DNA from: an uncultured Selenomonadaceae bacterium
GTDB lineage: Bacteria > Bacillota > Negativicutes > Selenomonadales > Selenomonadaceae
Direction: 5' to 3'
Length of the DNA stretch: 9,269 bases
Assembly (NCBI GenBank): GCA_905236145.1
Contig: CAJOOE010000135.1
Span: 1 to 9,269, forward strand
Positions 6,444 through 9,269 of the stretch are shown piece by piece (the stretch's first letter is position 1; every line of letters begins with the position of its first letter). The translations under genes were made by a program, and so were the position numbers. The notes beneath the pieces were generated by a model. That model was given only the letters and a program-made list of their open reading frames with translations, was not told the DNA's origin and did no database searches.

Positions 6444-7222
6444 CGCTTGATTGTGGAAACCGGAATCAAAACCGATTCGCCGCCGGTCGTCGAAAAAATT
6501 TCCGCATTCACTCCGAAAACATTTGCAAGCATATCGGCATTGATGATTTTTTTCGGCGAGCCTTGAAAAGTTTTTTGATCTTTGACGACGATAACTTCAT
6601 CGGCATATTGCAGAGCGTGGTTTATATCGTGCAGGACGGCTATAACGGTCATTTTATATTTTTCGTTTATCAGCCGGATTATTTGCATGACTTCAAGCTG
6701 ATGGGCAATGTCGAGGTAAGTGGTCGGTTCGTCGAAAAGCATAATTTCCGGTTCCTGAGCCAGAGCCATTGCAATTCTTGCCCGTTGACGTTCGCCGCCG
6801 GAAAGAGAATTTACCTGTCGATCTTTGAACTTCTCCAATTTTACAAGACTTATCGCACGTTCGACGGCCTCGCGATCTTCTTTCGGCTTTCCTCCGGTAA
6901 ACATACCGCGGTACGGAAACCTGCCGAAGTCGATCAGCCGGGAAACCGTCGTATCCGGCGGAATTTGCATTGATTGGGGAAGAATTGCAAGGGAGCGGGC
7001 AACTTTTTTTCTGTCCAGCTTGCGAATATTTTCACCGCCCAAAAAAACTTCACCTTCATATTGAGTGTGAAGATTCGCCAGCACGCGGAGCAAGGTTGAT
7101 TTTCCGGCACCGTTCGGTCCGATTATTGCAATTCTGCGACCTTCCGGAAAAACCGGATTTACATTTGAAAGTATGGTTTTTCCCGCGATTGTCACCGAAA
7201 TATTTTTTGCCTCAAGTTTCAT
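6431..7222 (-). CDS. ABC transporter ATPase, FecE/BtuD/HmuV type (iron-siderophore, haem or corrinoid uptake)
   Basis: A 263-residue ATPase of the family that powers type II importers for ferric siderophores, haem and vitamin B12. Motifs: Walker A GPNGAGKS (35-42), Q-loop Gln83 (ILPQS), the family-typical LIDFGRFPYRG (96-106), signature LSGGERQRA (140-148), Walker B IMLFDEPT with Asp164 and Glu165, D-loop YLDI, and switch His198 (VLHDINHAL). The ATG at 7222 has AAAGGG 6 nt upstream; an in-frame TTG 18 nt further upstream lies before that site and is rejected. No FecC/D-type permease or substrate-binding protein gene is present. With a convergent exporter downstream and a divergent activase upstream, the gene appears to be a single-gene unit, so it must pair with a permease encoded elsewhere. 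The ligand class is undecided; the nearby exported CbiK makes a corrinoid, tetrapyrrole or metal ligand attractive, but this is inference. Confidence 0.9.
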   Translation of the reverse strand: MKLEAKNISVTIAGKTILSNVNPVFPEGRRIAIIGPNGAGKSTLLRVLANLHTQYEGEVFLGGENIRKLDRKKVARSLAILPQSMQIPPDTTVSRLIDFGRFPYRGMFTGGKPKEDREAVERAISLVKLEKFKDRQVNSLSGGERQRARIAMALAQEPEIMLFDEPTTYLDIAHQLEVMQIIRLINEKYKMTVIAVLHDINHALQYADEVIVVKDQKTFQGSPKKIINADMLANVFGVNAEIFSTTGGESVLIPVSTIKRQSS

Positions 7223-7267
7223 TTTAATCCCTTTCTTCAAGTCGAAACGAAATCTGTATTCGAGTCA

Positions 7268-7296
7268 ATACTATCACATCGGCTGAAATTTTTAAA
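7268..7296 (-). promoter_or_regulatory. Weak candidate promoter for the FecE-type ATPase gene
   Basis: On the minus strand TTTAAA (7296-7291) is 17 bp from TAGTAT (7273-7268); each matches consensus at only four of six positions. It would give a leader of about 40 nt ahead of the ATG at 7222. No Fur-box-like palindrome is visible, which is notable for a gene type often controlled by iron. The 7223-7423 divergent region otherwise holds only the weak promoter proposed for the activase gene. Confidence 0.3.
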
Positions 7297-7350
7297 CATA
7301 AAATTCGTGCCGGCAAGCCTTCGTATTGTCTTTCGTGTTTGCAGGATTTT

Positions 7351-7380
7351 TTGAACGATTGAAGAATTTTTCGGCAAAAT
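7351..7380 (+). promoter_or_regulatory. Weak candidate promoter for the activase gene
   Basis: TTGAAC (7351-7356) and CAAAAT (7375-7380) are 18 bp apart. Each matches consensus at four of six positions. The position is reasonable: the start would fall near 7387, about 37 nt ahead of the ATG at 7424. No clear FNR or Rex palindrome is seen. Confidence 0.3.
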
Positions 7381-7423
7381 CTTTTGAGGTGTGATTGAGG
7401 ACATTCAATGCGAGGGCGAAAAT

Positions 7424-8218
7424 ATGGAGAAAGGTTTAATTTCAAACATTCAAGGCTATTCCATAAAAGACGGGCCCGGTATTCGCACAACGGTTTTTTG
7501 CGTGAGTTGCAATTTGAGATGTAAATGGTGTTCAAATCCCGAATTGATGTTGCCGGGAAAAAAGACAATGAAATTTAAAATCGGCGACAAGGAAAAAATT
7601 CAAAATGTCGGTTATGAAATCGACAGCAAGACCCTTGCCGAAAAACTTGCCCGCGACAAAATTTTTTACGAAGAAACCGGCGGCGGCGTGACTTTTTCCG
7701 GCGGCGAGGCGGCACTGCAGGGAAAGTTTGTTGCGGAAACGGCGAGACTTTTGAGCGAAATGGGAATTTCTTCCGCACTCGACACCGCCGGAAATGTTTC
7801 GCGGGAAGTTTTTGAAGAAATTTCTGACGCATTTGAATATATTCTGTACGACATTAAAACTTTCGACGAAGAACTTCACAAAAAATGTACCGGCGTAAGC
7901 AACAGGCGGATTTTGGAAAATTTGAAATTTCTTGCCGCGAAAAACAAAAAAATAATAATTCGTCTTGTAATCGTCCCGCATTACAACGACGAATTGAACG
8001 ACGTGAGAAAGCGAATGGAGTTCGTAAAAAATTTGGGCGATTGCGTGGAAAGGGTTGACGTTCTGCCCTATCATACTTTGGGCAAGGGGAAATATAAAAG
8101 TTTGGGTATGGAGTATCCGATAAAAAGCGGGGAAGAAATTTCCGACGAATATTGGAGAGAGTTCAAGAAAATCGCGGCAAATTTGAATCTTGAAATTCAC
8201 GTTGCCGGCGAAAAGTGA
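7424..8218 (+). CDS. Glycyl-radical-enzyme activating protein (radical SAM), lacking the ferredoxin insert
   Basis: PflA-type radical SAM activase. It reductively cleaves S-adenosylmethionine at a [4Fe-4S] cluster to place a glycyl radical on a partner enzyme in the cytoplasm under anoxic conditions. In 264 residues: the entry motif YSIKDGPGIRTTVF (12-25), the cluster motif C29-x3-C33-x2-C36, the AdoMet motif GGGVTFSGGEA (86-96), then DTAGNV and YDIKTFDEELHKKCTG. The CSNPE after the cluster motif is typical of activases that carry an extra eight-cysteine ferredoxin insert, such as those for dehydratases and decarboxylases. Yet the 49 residues between C36 and G86 contain no cysteine, so the insert is absent. 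An extra Cys26 precedes the motif (FCVSC). The ATG at 7424 has GAGGG (7412-7416) 7 nt upstream; the GTG at 7391 has no well-spaced site. No glycyl radical enzyme gene lies in the window, so the substrate is unknown. Confidence 0.9.
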   Translation: MEKGLISNIQGYSIKDGPGIRTTVFCVSCNLRCKWCSNPELMLPGKKTMKFKIGDKEKIQNVGYEIDSKTLAEKLARDKIFYEETGGGVTFSGGEAALQGKFVAETARLLSEMGISSALDTAGNVSREVFEEISDAFEYILYDIKTFDEELHKKCTGVSNRRILENLKFLAAKNKKIIIRLVIVPHYNDELNDVRKRMEFVKNLGDCVERVDVLPYHTLGKGKYKSLGMEYPIKSGEEISDEYWREFKKIAANLNLEIHVAGEK

Positions 8219-8252
8219 AAAAATTTTTCCCGTGCAGACAGTTTCCGGAGCG

Positions 8253-8275
8253 AAAAAATTTTTTAAAAATTTTTT
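8253..8275. promoter_or_regulatory. A/T-tract block (A6T6A5T6) upstream of the PTS promoter
   Basis: Alternating A and T runs with a repeat of roughly one helical turn predict intrinsically curved or stiff DNA. The block lies about 20 to 45 bp upstream of the -35 box of the PTS promoter and is flanked by TTCCGG (8243-8248) and its complement CCGGAA (8287-8292). It could be an UP-like element or a protein site; I saw no other feature in 8219-8295. A role as terminator of the activase gene is possible but poorly supported. Confidence 0.35.
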
Positions 8276-8295
8276 ATGAAATAAAGCCGGAACCG

Positions 8296-8324
8296 TTGCA
8301 AAAAAAAAAGTTGTGATATATAAT
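8296..8324 (+). promoter_or_regulatory. Strong promoter of the PTS operon with A10 in the spacer
   Basis: TTGCAA (8296-8301) and a perfect TATAAT (8319-8324) are 17 bp apart. A run of ten A (8300-8309) begins at the end of the -35 box and fills half the spacer. Transcription would start near 8331, giving a leader of about 65 nt. Confidence 0.8.
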
Positions 8325-8350
8325 TTCGGAAGTTTAAATTTTTAATTCAT

Positions 8351-8372
8351 TGACCGCCGAAAAGAGCGGTCA
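8351..8372 (+). promoter_or_regulatory. Leader hairpin or operator ahead of the PTS IIB gene
   Basis: TGACCGC (8351-8357) and GCGGTCA (8366-8372) are perfect complements around the loop CGAAAAGA. The repeat lies about 20 to 42 nt into the predicted transcript and ends 8 nt before the AAAGGG ribosome binding site (8381-8386). No T tract follows, so it is not a terminator. It could be an mRNA 5'-stabilising stem, an antiterminator-type protein site, or a DNA operator downstream of the start point. It does not match a cre consensus. Confidence 0.55.
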
Positions 8373-8395
8373 CATAAGGGAAAGGGTGGTTGTTT

Positions 8396-8887
8396 ATGGA
8401 AATTGCTTTCTGCCGAATCGACGATCGTCTGATTCACGGTCAGGTCGCAACCGTATGGTCAAAGGTAACGGGCTGCAATCGCATTATGTGCTGCAGCGAC
8501 GAAGTTGCTCAGGACGCTCTGCGTAAAAAACTTTTGCTCCAGATCGTTCCTCCGGGACTTAAAGGTTATGTTGTTCCCGTTGACAAAGCTGTTGAGGCTT
8601 ACAACAATCCCAAGTACGAATCTTTCAAGACGCTGTTCTTGTTCACCAATCCCCGCGATGTCGTTCGTGCGGTAAAGGGCGGTATTCCGTTCAAGTCCGT
8701 AAATCTCGGCGGCAAATGCTTTAAAGACGGAGATACCATGATTTCTCAAGCTGTTGCGGTCAACGCCGATGACGTTGCGGCAATCAAAGAGCTTATCGGC
8801 ATGGGTATCGAAGTAGAAATTCGCAAACTTGCCAACGACACGAAAATTGACGCGATGGAAGCTCTCAAAGCGAAAGGCCTTGCGTAA
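8396..8887 (+). CDS. PTS mannose/fructose/sorbose family IIB component
   Basis: A cytoplasmic phosphocarrier that takes phosphate from IIA and passes it to the sugar entering through the IIC/IID membrane pair. Its 163 residues match a stand-alone IIB domain. The N-terminus has the family signature IDDRLIHGQVATVWSK, in which His14 is the expected phosphorylation site. Later landmarks are LFLFTNPRDVVRAVKGGIPF and VNLGGKCFKDGDTMI. The start at 8396 places the signature at the usual distance from the N-terminus, and AAAGGG lies 9 nt upstream; an in-frame TTG at 8390 sits against that site and is rejected. Here IIB is the first gene of the unit and is not fused to IIA. The true sugar (mannose, fructose, sorbose, N-acetylgalactosamine or another) cannot be read from the sequence. 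A 191-bp structured gap separates it from the IIC gene. Confidence 0.95.
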   Translation: MEIAFCRIDDRLIHGQVATVWSKVTGCNRIMCCSDEVAQDALRKKLLLQIVPPGLKGYVVPVDKAVEAYNNPKYESFKTLFLFTNPRDVVRAVKGGIPFKSVNLGGKCFKDGDTMISQAVAVNADDVAAIKELIGMGIEVEIRKLANDTKIDAMEALKAKGLA

Positions 8888-8897
8888 GGTTTTCGGT

Positions 8898-8960
8898 GAA
8901 CGTTTCGGGTTTTGAGTGTCGGCGGGAAAGTTTTTCCCGCTCGACGCTCCGACCCGGTTC
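8898..8960 (+). repeat. Long intercistronic stem-loop between the IIB and IIC genes
   Basis: Four complementary blocks nest in order: GAAC (8898-8901) with GTTC (8957-8960); CGGGT (8906-8910) with ACCCG (8952-8956); GAGTGTCG (8914-8921) with CGACGCTC (8942-8949, one G-T wobble); and GCGGGAAA (8922-8929) with TTTCCCGC (8933-8940). The loop is GTT, and there is a single bulged T at 8941. This gives about 25 pairs with small internal loops. No T tract follows, so it is not a standard terminator. A competing stem, CCGAC (8949-8953... pairing region 8950-8953) with GTCGG (8961-8965), would disrupt the outer pairs. It may be an RNA processing or stability element, or a dispersed palindromic repeat. 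Confidence 0.6.
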
Positions 8961-8976
8961 GTCGGTATCTTGAAAG

Positions 8977-9009
8977 TTTTGTCCGGTCGTCGATTCGGTC
9001 GGCACAAAA
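8977..9009 (+). repeat. Second intercistronic inverted repeat
   Basis: TTTTGTCCG (8977-8985) pairs with CGG-C-ACAAAA (9000-9009), leaving one bulged C and a 14-nt loop. The downstream run ATTTCATTTATTTATTCATTTTTT is U-rich but too interrupted and too distant for a classic terminator. Weak partial termination remains possible. Confidence 0.4.
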
Positions 9010-9040
9010 GATTTCATTTATTTATTCATTTTTTAACGGT

Positions 9041-9059
9041 TCTTTGACAACTTCAAAGA
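9041..9059 (+). repeat. Small hairpin directly before the IIC ribosome binding site
   Basis: TCTTTGA (9041-9047) and TCAAAGA (9053-9059) are perfect 7-bp complements around CAACT. The stem ends one base before AAAGAGG (9061-9067), the ribosome binding site of the IIC gene. It could modulate ribosome access or protect a 5' end made by RNA processing. The TTGACA inside it (9044-9049) lacks a partner -10 box. Confidence 0.45.
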
Positions 9060-9078
9060 GAAAGAGGTGTTTTGTATT

Positions 9079-9269
9079 ATGGAAGGGATATTGCTTTTCA
9101 TTGTCGCTTTCATAGCAGGTATGGCATCGGTTCTGGACGAAATGCAATTCCATCGTCCGGTCGTAGCTTGCACCATGACGGGTGCGGTTCTCGGTGACAT
9201 GACCACAGGAATTATTCTCGGCGGCACACTCGAAATGATGGCACTCGGCTGGATGAACGTCGGTGCGGC
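9079..9269 (+). CDS. PTS mannose/fructose/sorbose family IIC component, 5' part
   Basis: A membrane channel subunit of the PTS permease, working with IID to pass sugar to phospho-IIB. Only 63 codons are visible before the window ends. The start is at 9079, with AAAGAGG 11 nt upstream. The N-terminal helix LLFIVAFIAGMASVLDE is followed by FHRPVVACTMTGAVLGDM and GIILGGTLEMMALGWMNVGA, all strongly typical of the family, whose full length is about 250-270 residues. The missing IID and IIA genes most likely follow beyond the window. Confidence 0.93.
   Translation, partial: MEGILLFIVAFIAGMASVLDEMQFHRPVVACTMTGAVLGDMTTGIILGGTLEMMALGWMNVGA

Noticed and set aside
7391..7423. GTG start that would lengthen the activase by 11 residues
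   Set aside because: The nearby GAGGT touches the GTG with no spacing, whereas the ATG at 7424 has a well-placed GAGGG and gives the usual short lead before the entry motif.
9044..9080. Separate promoter for the IIC gene at TTGACA (9044-9049)
   Set aside because: No -10 box occurs at 16-18 bp; the only TATTAT is 25 bp away and overlaps the start codon. The hexamer is part of a perfect hairpin.
8912..9115. 67-codon plus-strand ORF across the IIB-IIC spacer
   Set aside because: It overlaps the IIC start in another frame, has no ribosome binding site, and runs through the stem-loops.

Overview
The window looks like a stretch of chromosome, about 9.3 kb long and open at both ends, from an anaerobic, fermentative, probably diderm Firmicute. 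Negativicutes (a Selenomonas/Mitsuokella-type lineage) is my best guess. The guess rests on a cobaltochelatase of the CbiK family with a cleavable signal peptide (which needs a periplasm), a YvcK with two N-terminal membrane helices, a glycyl-radical-enzyme activase, a mannose-family PTS, strong GGAGG-type ribosome binding sites, and moderately AT-rich DNA with many AAAATTTT runs. No marker fixes the species.

Layout. Positions 1 to about 73 do not fit the gene they run into and look foreign (assembly chimera or rearrangement). Positions 74-2164 encode the last ~700 residues of valyl-tRNA synthetase, closed by a terminator. A consensus promoter then drives yvcK (2332-3630), whose own terminator overlaps its stop codon. 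Another consensus promoter, with an inverted repeat over its -10 box, drives an exported cbiK (3752-4750). A terminator-like hairpin then sits directly before the ribosome binding site of a two-gene ABC-2 exporter (4834-5703 and 5700-6443, ATGA overlap). On the minus strand, converging on the exporter and overlapping it by 13 bp, lies a lone FecE/BtuD/HmuV-type ATPase gene (6431-7222). A 201-bp divergent region separates it from a glycyl-radical-enzyme activase gene (7424-8218).

The last part is the start of a mannose/fructose/sorbose-family PTS operon: a strong promoter with a run of ten A in its spacer, a leader hairpin, the IIB gene (8396-8887), a 191-bp intercistronic region rich in inverted repeats, and the first 63 codons of the IIC gene (9079 to the end). 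The IIA and IID genes are not in the window.

How the genes work together. The window is a string of short transcription units, not one pathway. The exported CbiK and the FecE-type ATPase may both serve metal, tetrapyrrole or corrinoid handling at the envelope, but only proximity suggests this. YvcK and the PTS both belong to carbon metabolism. The activase must act on a glycyl radical enzyme encoded elsewhere. No tRNA, rRNA, CRISPR array, insertion sequence or complete new multi-gene system was found. The least explained parts are the structured IIB-IIC spacer, the poly-A promoter spacer and the abrupt 5' junction.
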